This document shows positions 38,005 through 46,520 of a stretch of 64,000 nucleotides of DNA, piece after piece. The notes below the pieces were generated by a model that made no database searches, had not been told where the DNA came from, and was given only the letters and a program-made list of their open reading frames with translations. A program made the position numbers and the translations under genes. Location: assembly GCA_963713445.1 (NCBI GenBank), contig CAVQMB010000042.1, positions 35,279 to 99,278 of the forward strand. The letters run 5' to 3'. The DNA is from CAVQMB01 sp963713445. Lineage in GTDB: Bacteria; Pseudomonadota; Gammaproteobacteria; Competibacterales; Competibacteraceae. Numbering within the stretch: position 1 is the first letter of the stretch; every line of letters starts with the position of its first letter.

Positions 38005-38032
38005 TTTTATATTAGATTGTTAAAATATAAAA
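38005..38032 (-). promoter_or_regulatory. AT-rich operator-like inverted repeat upstream of the DUF442 phosphatase
   Basis: Arms TTTTATATT (38005-38013) and AATATAAAA (38024-38032) are exact complements with 10 bases between them. In a GC-rich region an all-A/T palindrome at promoter distance from a start codon is a strong sign of a repressor site. ArsR-family sulfide/oxidant sensors such as BigR use sites of this kind ahead of blh genes; that assignment is an inference and no regulator gene is in the window. Confidence 0.6.
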
Positions 38033-38073
38033 GTACCCCGGCGACCGCCAATCCTCTGGTGGGTGGGTGCCGG

Positions 38074-38604
38074 TCAGGCATCGCTATCCGTTGCGCCGAG
38101 CCGGTGCAGCAGCTTGGCCAGTTCGGCGACCACCCACAGCGCACTGCCCAATGGCAGCGCGGCTTGTGCCACCCAGACGGGCCACTGGGCAATGTCCAGC
38201 GTCGTCTCATGAGTGGCCCAGCTGACCTGAGCCTGCTCCCAGCCGGAGATCGTGAACAGCACCAGAAAGCCGCTGACGATGATGAAGCGGACTATGCTTA
38301 GCAGGTCGCCGCGCCGGCCCAGTATGTTTTCCAGGGCGATGCCGGCGGTCACGTGATAGTCGCGCCATGCGGTCAGCGCTGCGCCGGCGAAGGCAACCCA
38401 GACCAGCGCGAACAGATCCAGGTCGTAGGTCCATGAATTATCGATCCTGACCCAGCGCAGCGTGATGCCGAGCACGATGGCCAGGGTCAGCACCAGCAGC
38501 ATGACGGCGGCCAGGTGGCCTGCGGCGTCGGCCACCCGGCTGCAGATCCTGGCCCCGCGGGCGCAGCCGCGGCGCCAGCCGGCGCGCACAACGGGTGCTG
38601 CCAT
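38074..38604 (-). CDS. dctQ: TRAP transporter small membrane subunit DctQ
   Basis: 176 residues with four hydrophobic segments: AAVMLLVLTLAIVLGITL, LFALVWVAFAGAALTAW, IVRFIIVSGFLVLFTISG and VWVAQAALPLGSALWVVAEL. The second helix ends in the ALTAWRDYHVTAGIAL stretch, which matches the family's conserved R-x-x-H-V/I. The start at 38604 lies 17 bases after the dctP stop, so the two are co-transcribed. DctQ joins the DctM channel in a membrane complex. Confidence 0.87.
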   Translation of the reverse strand: MAAPVVRAGWRRGCARGARICSRVADAAGHLAAVMLLVLTLAIVLGITLRWVRIDNSWTYDLDLFALVWVAFAGAALTAWRDYHVTAGIALENILGRRGDLLSIVRFIIVSGFLVLFTISGWEQAQVSWATHETTLDIAQWPVWVAQAALPLGSALWVVAELAKLLHRLGATDSDA

Positions 38605-38621
38605 GGCGCGGTTGCCCGGGC

Positions 38622-39641
38622 TTAGTTGGCGAGCGCCTGGCGGACGTCGTTCAGCAGCTTTTTGCCGGTCGCACCGGCCTGCTTCAGATACTGTTTCTCC
38701 TCCAGCGGCTGGGCTGCAGCCTGCCACTTCTTGAGCGTGGCGGCATCCGGCTGATAGACCGTGTCGCCGTGTTGGGTGGCCACTGCGATATCACGCTTGA
38801 ACTCTTTCTCGATCGCGTCGACGTTGGCCTGCTCGGTGGCGGCAATGGCCTTGCTGATGACCGCTCGCTGCTGGGCACTGAGTCCTTCCCACCAATGGCG
38901 GTTGGCCTGAACCGGGTAGACCAGCGGCACATAATGGATAGCGGTGATGTAGTTACCGACTTCATACCACTTGCGGGACACGATGGACGACAGCCCGGAT
39001 ACCGCGCCGTCCAGCGAGCCGCGTTGCAGGGCGGTATAGACTTCACTGGAGTCGACCGCCACCGGGGTGGCACCCTGCGATTTCAGGAACTGTGCCGACA
39101 GCTTGCCTTCAGAGCGCATCCGCAGGCCCTTGAGGTCAGCCGGCAGCTTGACGGCATGCTTGCTGTTAACATAGCTCTTGGCATAGCCGTAAAATCCCCA
39201 GCCAATAATCTCGACGTTATGCTTGTTTAGGATTTTGTTGATATCGGCGCCGAGTGGGCCGTGCAAGGCCTTGAGCAGATGGCCGGCGTCATTGACCAGA
39301 AACGGAATGGTGTCCCACTCCAGCGCCGGTTCCTGATTCGACCACCAGTGCATCGCCATGATGCCCATATTGACGGTGTTGTTGCTGATGCCCTGGGCCA
39401 TGTTGGATTCTTTTAGCAGCGAACCCGACGGGTAGGTTGCCACTTTGATTTTGCCACCGCTCATCTGCTCGATGTTGGCGGCAATGGCGTTGCCCTGAGC
39501 CGCAGTGGCCGTGTGGGGCGGCATGTACCAGGCAAAGCGGATGCTGAGGTCCTGTGCCAGCGCGGTACCGGTGATGCTGCAGGCGAGCGCGGCCCCGGCG
39601 ATCAGACCGGCGAGACGGCGTACGGAGCGGCTGATATTCAT
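38622..39641 (-). CDS. dctP: TRAP transporter periplasmic substrate-binding protein DctP
   Basis: 339 residues. A signal peptide (LIAGAALACSITGTALA-QD) is followed by the DctP fold: the YMPPHTATAAQGNAIA start, the IKVATYPSGSLLKES strand-helix and LKGLRMRSEGKLSAQFLKSQ, whose Arg normally binds the substrate carboxylate. EVYTALQRGSLDGAVSG and QRAVISKAIAATEQ follow. The ligand cannot be read from the sequence. The start at 39641 (MNISRSVRRLAG) has a GAGGAG element ~11 bases upstream. It heads dctPQ; dctM lies apart and inverted. Confidence 0.9.
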   Translation of the reverse strand: MNISRSVRRLAGLIAGAALACSITGTALAQDLSIRFAWYMPPHTATAAQGNAIAANIEQMSGGKIKVATYPSGSLLKESNMAQGISNNTVNMGIMAMHWWSNQEPALEWDTIPFLVNDAGHLLKALHGPLGADINKILNKHNVEIIGWGFYGYAKSYVNSKHAVKLPADLKGLRMRSEGKLSAQFLKSQGATPVAVDSSEVYTALQRGSLDGAVSGLSSIVSRKWYEVGNYITAIHYVPLVYPVQANRHWWEGLSAQQRAVISKAIAATEQANVDAIEKEFKRDIAVATQHGDTVYQPDAATLKKWQAAAQPLEEKQYLKQAGATGKKLLNDVRQALAN

Positions 39642-39742
39642 TTGCGGTAGGCTCCTCGGTGATTGGTGACTCACCGGGCAGCATACTGCGGCTGGGAATT
39701 CGGCGCAAAATCGCCATGGCCGGATCATTTTAAGGACGGCCC

Positions 39743-39771
39743 TTGTCATCCGGATGGGGCGTTGCTAGAAT
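39743..39771 (+). promoter_or_regulatory. Sigma-70 promoter of the metY-rimP-nusA-infB operon
   Basis: TTGTCA at 39743-39748 and TAGAAT at 39766-39771 with a 17-base spacer, followed by a GC-rich discriminator (GCGCATCC). Transcription would start about 7 bases before the tRNA at 39785. Each hexamer matches the consensus at 5 of 6 positions. A GC-rich discriminator is usual for stringently controlled stable RNA promoters. Confidence 0.75.
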
Positions 39772-39784
39772 GCGCATCCTCGAT

Positions 39785-39861
<77 letters not shown>

Positions 39862-39870
39862 GCTTTTGAG

Positions 39871-39893
39871 AAAGCCCCTCGTGGGCTTTTTTT
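39871..39893 (+). terminator. Terminator after tRNA-fMet
   Basis: Stem AAAGCCC/GGGCTTT with loop CTCGT, ending in seven T residues, 9 bases after the tRNA's CCA. It would release most transcripts after the tRNA and let only a fraction read into rimP-nusA. Confidence 0.85.
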
Positions 39894-39950
39894 GTCCGCG
39901 GCATCCTCGGCGAGGCCCGTGCCGTGAACCATGCTGTTGGACATGCAGGA

Positions 39951-39973
39951 GTGGGCCTTGAGGCCCACTTTTT
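39951..39973 (+). terminator. Second terminator/attenuator in the rimP leader
   Basis: Perfect 8-base stem GTGGGCCT/AGGCCCAC with a TG loop followed by TTTTTG, placed 20 bases before the rimP ATG. Tandem terminators between a tRNA gene and nusA suggest control by read-through, in keeping with known NusA autoregulation of this operon in E. coli. Confidence 0.75.
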
Positions 39974-39992
39974 GTTTGAGCGGTATTTGGCG

Positions 39993-40478
39993 ATGCAACA
40001 CACTGCCCACCACATTAGTGAACTGCTGCAGCCGGTAATCACGGCCATGGGCTATGAACTGGTTGGGGTCGAGCTTCTTGGCGGCCGCCGTGCGCTGCTG
40101 CGCGTCTACATCGATCAGCCGGACGGCGTCAGCGTCGATGATTGCGAACGGGTGAGCCACCAGGTTAGCGGTGTGCTCGATGTCGAGGACGCGGTCAAGG
40201 GCGCTTACACCCTGGAAGTATCGTCACCGGGGCTGGATCGGCCGCTGTTCAATGCCAGTCACTTCGAGCGGTTCGCGGGCGAGCAGGTGCGGCTGAAGCT
40301 CTATGGGCCCCTTGCTGGGCGTCGCAACTGGCGTGGCGAATTGCGCGGAATGCGTGCGGGCGAAGTGGTTTTGGCAACAGAGCAGGGCGAGGTCACGGTG
40401 CCGCTGGCGCAGATCGAGACGGCGCGTCTGGTACCTGATTTTGACCACATTGGGGTGGGCAAAGGACAACCGTCATGA
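39993..40478 (+). CDS. rimP: Ribosome maturation factor RimP
   Basis: 161 residues. RimP helps mature the 30S subunit. The N-terminal domain has ELVGVELLGGRRALLRVYID and the VSVDDCERVSHQVSGVLDVED helix (cited by its ends); the LEVSSPGLDRPL motif is diagnostic; a small Sm-like C-terminal domain follows. The ATG at 39993 (MQHTAHHISELLQPVI) is chosen because the frame upstream of it runs through the second terminator hairpin. Its last 4 bases overlap the nusA start. Confidence 0.95.
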   Translation: MQHTAHHISELLQPVITAMGYELVGVELLGGRRALLRVYIDQPDGVSVDDCERVSHQVSGVLDVEDAVKGAYTLEVSSPGLDRPLFNASHFERFAGEQVRLKLYGPLAGRRNWRGELRGMRAGEVVLATEQGEVTVPLAQIETARLVPDFDHIGVGKGQPS

Positions 40479-41968
40479 GTAAAGAAATTCTGCACGTTAT
40501 CGACGCTGTGTCGAACGAGAAAGGCGTCGCCCGGGACGTGATTTTCGGTGCCATGGAGGCCGCGCTGGCCTCGGCGGCGAAGAAGCGTTTCGCCGAGGAC
40601 GTCGACATCCGGGTCGCAATCGACCGCCGCAGCGGCGAATACACGACATACCGGCACTGGCGCGTGGCCACACCCGAGGAAGTCGAACAGGCTCCGGCGC
40701 AGTTGCTGACCGTCGAGCAGGCCCGGGTAAGCAAACCCGATGCCGAGCCCGATGACATCATCGAGCAGCAGCTGGAAAATGCCGAATTCGGCCGCATCGC
40801 GGCTCAGACTGCCAAACAGGTGATCGTGCAGAAAGTCCGCGAGGCCGAGCGGGCCCAGGTGGTCGAAGCCTATATCAGCCGCAAGGGCGAATTGATCAGC
40901 GGCGTGGTCAAGCGCATCGAGCGGGGCAACGTGATCCTCGATCTGGGCGGCAGCGTCGAGGCGTTCATTCCACGCGAGGACCAGATCCCGCGGGAACCGA
41001 TGCGGGTGGGCGAACGGGTGCGCGGTTTTCTCAAGGACGTGCGATCAGAGCCGCGCGGACCGCAGCTGTTCGTCAGCCGGGTGGCGCCGGAATTGCTGAT
41101 CGAACTGTTCAAGGTGGAAGTGCCGGAGATTGGTCAGGGTCTGATCGAGATCCGTGGCGCCGCCCGTGATCCGGGTGCCCGCGCCAAGATTGCGGTCAAG
41201 AGCAACGATATGCGGATCGATCCGATCGGCGCCTGCGTTGGCATGCGCGGGTCACGGGTCCAGAGCGTCTCCAACGAGCTGGCCGGTGAGCGGATCGACA
41301 TCGTGCTGTGGGATGAGAATCCCGCCCAGTACGTCATCAACGCCATGTCGCCGGCCGAGGTGGTGTCGATCGTGGTTGACGAGGACTCTCACAGCATGGA
41401 CATCGCGGTGGCCGAGGAGAAACTGTCGCAGGCCATCGGCCGTGGCGGTCAAAATGTGCGTCTGGCCAGCGAACTGACCGGCTGGGAGCTGAACGTCATG
41501 ACCGAGGATCAGGCGCGCGAAAAAAGCGGCCAGGAGGCCGAGGTGCTGCTGCAGGTATTTTGTGATGAGCTGGGTGTTGATGAGGAGGTGGCCGCGATTC
41601 TGGTGCGTGAGGGTTTTGCCAGCCTCGAAGAGATCGCCTACGTGCCGGTGCAGGAAATGATGGAGGTCGAGGAATTCGACGCTGAGATCGTCGAAGCGCT
41701 GCGCGAGCGGGCCCGTGACGTATTGCTGACCCGGGCGATTGCCCAGGAAGAGGGCATGAACGGCGCGCAGCCGGCAGCGGATCTGCTTGGCATGGAGGGC
41801 ATGGACGAAGATCTGGCATACCGGCTGGCGGGACAGAGTGTCGCGACCATGGAGGATCTGGCGGAGTTGTCTGTGGATGATTTGACTGCGTTGACCGGCA
41901 TCGACGAACAGCGTGCTGGAGAACTGATCATGACCGCACGGGCTCCGTGGTTTGCGGATCAGGATTGA
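40475..41968 (+). CDS. nusA: Transcription termination/antitermination factor NusA
   Basis: 497 residues, full length for gammaproteobacteria. The order is the RNA polymerase-binding N-terminal domain, S1 domain (GELISGVVKRIERGNVILDLG, cited by its ends), KH1 (IDPIGACVGMRGSRVQSVSNEL), KH2 (QAIGRGGQNVRLASELTGWE) and two acidic C-terminal repeats (ELGVDEEVAAILVREGF; MDEDLAYRLAGQSVATM) that bind the alpha subunit. The coding frame is intact. ATGA overlap with rimP indicates translational coupling. Confidence 0.98.
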   Translation: MSKEILHVIDAVSNEKGVARDVIFGAMEAALASAAKKRFAEDVDIRVAIDRRSGEYTTYRHWRVATPEEVEQAPAQLLTVEQARVSKPDAEPDDIIEQQLENAEFGRIAAQTAKQVIVQKVREAERAQVVEAYISRKGELISGVVKRIERGNVILDLGGSVEAFIPREDQIPREPMRVGERVRGFLKDVRSEPRGPQLFVSRVAPELLIELFKVEVPEIGQGLIEIRGAARDPGARAKIAVKSNDMRIDPIGACVGMRGSRVQSVSNELAGERIDIVLWDENPAQYVINAMSPAEVVSIVVDEDSHSMDIAVAEEKLSQAIGRGGQNVRLASELTGWELNVMTEDQAREKSGQEAEVLLQVFCDELGVDEEVAAILVREGFASLEEIAYVPVQEMMEVEEFDAEIVEALRERARDVLLTRAIAQEEGMNGAQPAADLLGMEGMDEDLAYRLAGQSVATMEDLAELSVDDLTALTGIDEQRAGELIMTARAPWFADQD

Positions 41969-41991
41969 GGCGAGGCGAGAGGTAGGCTCAG

Positions 41992-44820
41992 ATGACGGAT
42001 GTAACAGTTAAGCAGTTTGCTGATGACGTTGGTATTCCGCTCGATCGCCTGCTCGTTCAATTGGGCGAAGCGGGCATCGAGGTGACCGGTGCAGACACCC
42101 GGATTACCGACAAACAGAAGATCGACCTGCTGTCGTACCTGCGCAAGACCCACGGTCGCCGGGAAGCGTTGAAGGTCGCCGAGCCGCGCAAGATTACGCT
42201 GAAACGCAAATCCCATCAGGAAATCAAGATGCCTAGTGGCATGGGTCTGGTGAAGACCGTCAGTGTCGAGGTGCGCAAGAAAAGGACTTACGTCAAGCGC
42301 AGTGTGGTTGAAGAGCAGGCCCGCCAGCGCGCCCAGGCGGTCGCCCGCGAGGAGGAGGCGGAACAGGTTGCTCAGGCGACCGGAGAGGACGCCAGTGCGG
42401 CGGAAGCGCTGAGCCAGGAGGCCGCAGCGGCACCCCGGCAACCCGAACAGCTGGCCCAGCAGGAAGCCGAGCTGGCCGCGCGTTTGCAGGCCGAGGAGCA
42501 GCAACGCAGCGCCGCCGAGCAGACCGGGGAGCCGGTTGCGGAAGCCGTTGCAAGTGACGCCGCCGGGGAGGCGCCGCCGCAGGCCGCCGAGCAGCCGGCG
42601 CCCGCCGAACCTGAACCCACGGTCGCGGCCGCGGCCGAATCCGCCGCCGAGACGACACCCCAGCCTGCGCCGCAAGCGCGCCGTCAGGCGCCACCGGCAG
42701 CACCGCCGCCGGCCGCCGAGCGGGCACCTGCCGCGGCGGAACGTGCCGCCGCGCCGCGGCGCCCGGCCGAAGCGCGCCAACCCGCGGCGGCCGAGCGCCA
42801 GCGCAAGGCCCCCGAATCAGCGCCGGCCAAGCCGGCGCCGGTTAAGTCCGCGCCCGAGGCGGCCAAAGGCAAGCCGGCCAAGGGCAAGAAGAAATCCTCT
42901 GACGCCGATGTGCGTGGCAAGCGGGCCGGCGATACCGGCAAGCGTGCCAACAAGCAGCAGGTGCTGAGCGAGCACACCGGGGTCCGCGGGCGCAAGGGCA
43001 AGAAAGGACGCGGCAAGCTGCCCCAGAACCAGCATGTGTTCACCCGTCCGACTCAGCCGATCGTGCACGAAGTGGCGTTGCCGGAAACTATCACCGTGGC
43101 CGAGCTGGCCCAGAAGATGTCGATCAAGGCCACCGAGGTCATCAAGGCGCTGATGAAGATGGGTACCATGGTGACCATCAATCAGGTGCTGGATCAGGAC
43201 ACCGCGGCGATCGTGGTCGAGGAAATGGGACATAAGTACACCCTGCTGAAAGAGAACGCGCTGGAGGATGAACTCACCGTCGAGGCCGGCGAACAGGGTG
43301 AGCAAGTCGTCCGGCCACCGGTGGTGACCATCATGGGGCATGTCGACCACGGCAAGACCTCGCTGCTCGACTACATCCGCCGGACCCGCGTGGCGGCCGG
43401 CGAGGCCGGCGGGATCACCCAGCACATCGGCGCGTATCATGTGGAGATCCGCAGGGCACCATCACCTTCCTGGATACGCCGGGTCATGCCGCCTTCACCG
43501 CCATGCGGGCGCGCGGCGCCCAGGCCACCGACATTGTCGATTCTGGTGGTGGCCGCCGACGACGGGGTCATGCCGCAGACCGTCGAGGCCATTCAGCATG
43601 CCAAGGCGGCCGGCGTGCCGCTGGTGGTGGCGGTGAACAAGATCGATAAAGCCGATGCCGATCTGGACCGGGTCAAGAGCGAACTGGCGAAGCACGACGT
43701 CATCCCGGAGGCATGGGGCGGCGAGAACCTGTTCGCCTACGTTTCGGCCAAGACCGGCGCAGGCGTCGACGAGCTGCTCGAACAGGTGCTGGTCCAGGCC
43801 GAAGTGCTGGAACTCCAGGCAGTGGTCGAGGGACCCGGCCGCGGGGTGGTGATCGAATCGCGGCTCGATAAGGGCCGTGGGCCGGTGGCCTCGGTGCTGG
43901 TCCAGAGCGGCACCCTGCACAAGGGCGATATCATTCTCGCTGGCCTGGAATACGGCCGGGTGCGGGCGATGCTCGAATGAGGCCGGTCAGCAGGTCGACA
44001 GCGCGGGTCCCGTCGATCCCGGTCGAGGTGCTGGGCCTGTCAGCGGCACGCCCAACGCGGGCGATGACGTGGTCGTTGTGGCCGACGATCGCAAGGCCCG
44101 CGAGGTGGCCCTGTTCCGCCAGGGCAAGTTCCGCGAGGTCAAGCTGGCCAAGCAGCAGGCAGTCCAAGCTGGAGAACATGTTCGACCAGCTGCAAGGAAG
44201 GCGAGCTGCACGCGCTCAACATCATCCTCAAGGCCGACGTGCAGGGTTCGGCCGAAGCGCTCGACGAGGCGCTGACCAAGCTGTCGACCGACGAGGTCAG
44301 GGTCAAGGTCGTGGCCAGCGGGGTCGGCGGCATCACCGAGTCCGACGCCAACCTGGCCACGGCGTCCGACGCCATCATCATGGGCTTCAACGTGCGCGCC
44401 GACGGTGCCGCCAAGCGCATCATCGAGGAAGAAGGCCTCGACCTGCATTATTACAGCGTCATTTACGAGGCCATCGACGACGTCAAGAAGGCCATCGCCG
44501 GCCTGCTGGGCCCCGAGGTCAAGGAGCAGATCGTGGGTCTGGCCGAGGTCCGCGATGTGTTCCGCTCGCCCAAGTTCGGCGCCATTGCCGGTTGTATGGT
44601 GTTGGAGGGTACCGTCAAGCGGAACAATCCGATTCGCGTGCTGCGCGACAACGTCGTCGTCTACGAAGGCACCCTGGAATCGCTGCGCCGGTTCAAGGAC
44701 GATGTCGGTGAGGTCAGGTCCGGCACTGAATGCGGCATCGGCGTAAAGAACTACAACGATGTCAAAGTCGGCGACCAGATCGAAGTGTTCGAGCGTATCG
44801 AGGTGCAGCGGACGGTGTAG
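41992..44820 (+). CDS. infB: Translation initiation factor IF-2, frameshifted
   Basis: 943 codons end to end, the expected length. The N-terminal IF2 domains (VTVKQFADDVGIPLDRLLVQ) and a long Ala/Pro/Glu linker are intact. The G domain has Walker A GHVDHGKTS but then shifts at ~43450, so DTPGHAAFTAMRA is only in another frame. It returns at ~43535 and keeps NKID. A stop at 43980 is false: later frames give EVLGLSG.PNAGDD, FRQGKFREVKLAKQ and the C-terminal ADVQGSAEALDEAL to ERIEVQRTV. At least five indels, both gains and losses. IF-2 is essential, so these must be errors in the sequence. Confidence 0.93.
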
Positions 44821-44840
44821 GCCGTCGGCGGAGGTCAATC

Positions 44841-45236
44841 ATGGCTAAGGAATATCCCCGCACCCGCCGGGTCGGTGAACAGCTCCGCCGCGAGCTCGCC
44901 GAACTGATCCGGGTCACTGCCGACGATCCGCGGCTGACGCTGGCGTCGATCACCAGCGTCGAGGTGAGCCGCGACCTGGCCTATGCCAAGGTCTATATCA
45001 CCCTGGTCGGTGCCGTCGCGGAGCGCGCCGACGTGGTGACCCGGCTCAACCGGCTGGCACCGGAGTTCCGCCGGCTGCTGGGCCGCCGGCTGCACATCCG
45101 TACGGTGCCGCGGCTGACCTTCGTGTACGACGAGGTGGTCGAGCGCGGCGCCCAACTGTCGGCCCTGATCGACAGTGCCGTCGCCGCCGACAAGGCGCGC
45201 CACCACGAGCCGGACGACGACGAGGGCCAGGGCTGA
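44841..45236 (+). CDS. rbfA: Ribosome-binding factor A
   Basis: 131 residues with the KH-like fold of RbfA: TRRVGEQLRRELAELI, LASITSVEVSRDLAYAKVYI and LRTV-like HIRTVPRLTFVYDEVVERG. It acts late in 30S maturation and in cold adaptation. GGAGG precedes the ATG at 44841 by 6-7 bases. It lies 20 bases after infB; the longer upstream frame is a shadow of infB. The acidic C-terminal tail (EPDDDEGQG) is a lineage feature. Confidence 0.95.
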   Translation: MAKEYPRTRRVGEQLRRELAELIRVTADDPRLTLASITSVEVSRDLAYAKVYITLVGAVAERADVVTRLNRLAPEFRRLLGRRLHIRTVPRLTFVYDEVVERGAQLSALIDSAVAADKARHHEPDDDEGQG

Positions 45237-45238
45237 TC

Positions 45239-46147
45239 ATGGCACGGGGCGAGCGCCGTGCGGTTACCGGGGTGCTGTTGCTGGACAAGCCGCGCGGACT
45301 GAGTTCCAATGCGGCCCTGCAGCGGGTCAAACGGCTTTACCGGGCGGCCAAAGCCGGCCACACCGGGAGTCTGGACCCGTTGGCCGAAGGCCTGTTGCCG
45401 GTCTGCCTGGGCGAGGCCACCAAGCTGTCGGGTTACCTGCTGAACGCCGATAAGCGGTACCGTTTTCGCTGTCGCCTGGGTGTGACCACGACCACGGGCG
45501 ACAGCGCCGGTGAGGTGCTTGCGCGGCACCCGGTTGAGCCGCTGCTGCGGGATCAGGTCGAACCGGTACTGGCGCGGTTCGTGGGTGCGATCGAGCAGCA
45601 GCCGCCGATGTACTCGGCGCTCAAGCAACAGGGCCGGCGGCTCTACGAGCTGGCCCGGCAAGGTATTACCGTGGCGCGCGCACCGCGTCCGGTGACCATC
45701 CATGCCCTGCGGTTACTGGCCTTGTCGGCCGCCACGCTGGACTGCGAGGTGCATTGCTCCAAGGGCACTTACGTCCGCAGCCTGGCCGAGGACATCGGTG
45801 CCGCCCTGGGTTGCGGCGCCCATGTCGAGATGCTGCGCCGCACGGCGATTGATGCCTTCGCCGGCCGGCCGCTGTATCCATTGGCCCAACTGGAGCAGCA
45901 GGCCGCCGACCTGGCGGCGCTGGATGCCCTGCTGTTACCCGCCGATACCGCGATCGCCGGTTGGCCACGGATTGACGTCGATGCCGCCGGTGCGCACAGC
46001 CTCAGTTGCGGCCGACCGGTGGCCGTGCACGAGCTGCCTGATGTGAAACAGGTCAGGCTGTATCAGGCCGCGGCCGGCTTCCTGGGGGTCGGCGAGGTGC
46101 TGGACGATGGCCGGGTGGCGCTGCGACGCCTGGTCCGCACGGGATAA
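45239..46147 (+). CDS. truB: tRNA pseudouridine-55 synthase
   Basis: 302 residues. TruB makes pseudouridine 55 in the T loop of all tRNAs. Visible are GVLLLDKPRGLSSNAALQRV, the catalytic-Asp motif GHTGSLDPLAEGLLPVCLGEATKL (cited by its ends), the MYSALKQQGRRLYELAR thumb-loop region and the C-terminal PUA-like part. The ATG at 45239 is 2 bases after the rbfA stop. The frame is intact. Confidence 0.97.
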   Translation: MARGERRAVTGVLLLDKPRGLSSNAALQRVKRLYRAAKAGHTGSLDPLAEGLLPVCLGEATKLSGYLLNADKRYRFRCRLGVTTTTGDSAGEVLARHPVEPLLRDQVEPVLARFVGAIEQQPPMYSALKQQGRRLYELARQGITVARAPRPVTIHALRLLALSAATLDCEVHCSKGTYVRSLAEDIGAALGCGAHVEMLRRTAIDAFAGRPLYPLAQLEQQAADLAALDALLLPADTAIAGWPRIDVDAAGAHSLSCGRPVAVHELPDVKQVRLYQAAAGFLGVGEVLDDGRVALRRLVRTG

Positions 46148-46151
46148 AATG

Positions 46152-46181
46152 TTGTGGCCGGCAGCAAGGCAAGGGTAAAAT
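46152..46181 (+). promoter_or_regulatory. Sigma-70 promoter of rpsO
   Basis: TTGTGG at 46152-46157 and TAAAAT at 46176-46181 with an 18-base spacer, just after the truB stop and 45 bases before the rpsO ATG. An internal rpsO promoter at this place is known in E. coli. The AT-rich leader TTTATTCAGATATAAAG follows. Confidence 0.65.
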
Positions 46182-46226
46182 CCCCCGTTTATTCAGATAT
46201 AAAGCCCAGCATGTGGAGTGGAAACG

Positions 46227-46496
46227 ATGTCGTTAAACATTGAGCAGAAAGCTCAAATCATCCAGGATTATCAGCGCGAGGCCGGCGATACCGGCTCGCC
46301 GGAAGTGCAGGTGGCGTTGTTGACGAACCGGATCAACGACCTGCAGTCGCACTTCGCGACCCATAAGCACGATCATCATTCACGGCGCGGCCTGCTCAAG
46401 ATGGTCAACCAGCGGCGCAAGCTACTGGATTATCTCAAGGGCCAGGATGTCGAGCGTTACCAGACACTGATCTCGCGCCTCGGTCTGCGCCGCTAA
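46227..46496 (+). CDS. rpsO: 30S ribosomal protein S15
   Basis: 89 residues, exactly the usual size. The motif sequence GDTGSPEVQVALLTNRIN and HKHDHHSRRGLLKMVNQRRK is diagnostic of S15, a primary 16S rRNA binder. The ATG at 46227 gives the conserved MSLNIEQK; the GTG nine bases upstream is not supported. It lies between truB and pnp as in E. coli, with its own promoter. Confidence 0.98.
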   Translation: MSLNIEQKAQIIQDYQREAGDTGSPEVQVALLTNRINDLQSHFATHKHDHHSRRGLLKMVNQRRKLLDYLKGQDVERYQTLISRLGLRR

Positions 46497-46520
46497 CCCG
46501 CAACAGCCTGGTAGGTCTAC

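Noticed and set aside
39924..39992. Longer N-terminus for RimP
   Set aside because: It would be translated across the second leader terminator; the ATG at 39993 matches family starts.
43980..44240. Two separate genes in place of infB (split IF-2)
   Set aside because: The break lies between continuous IF-2 segments in all three frames with indels on both sides; no start signals support separate genes.
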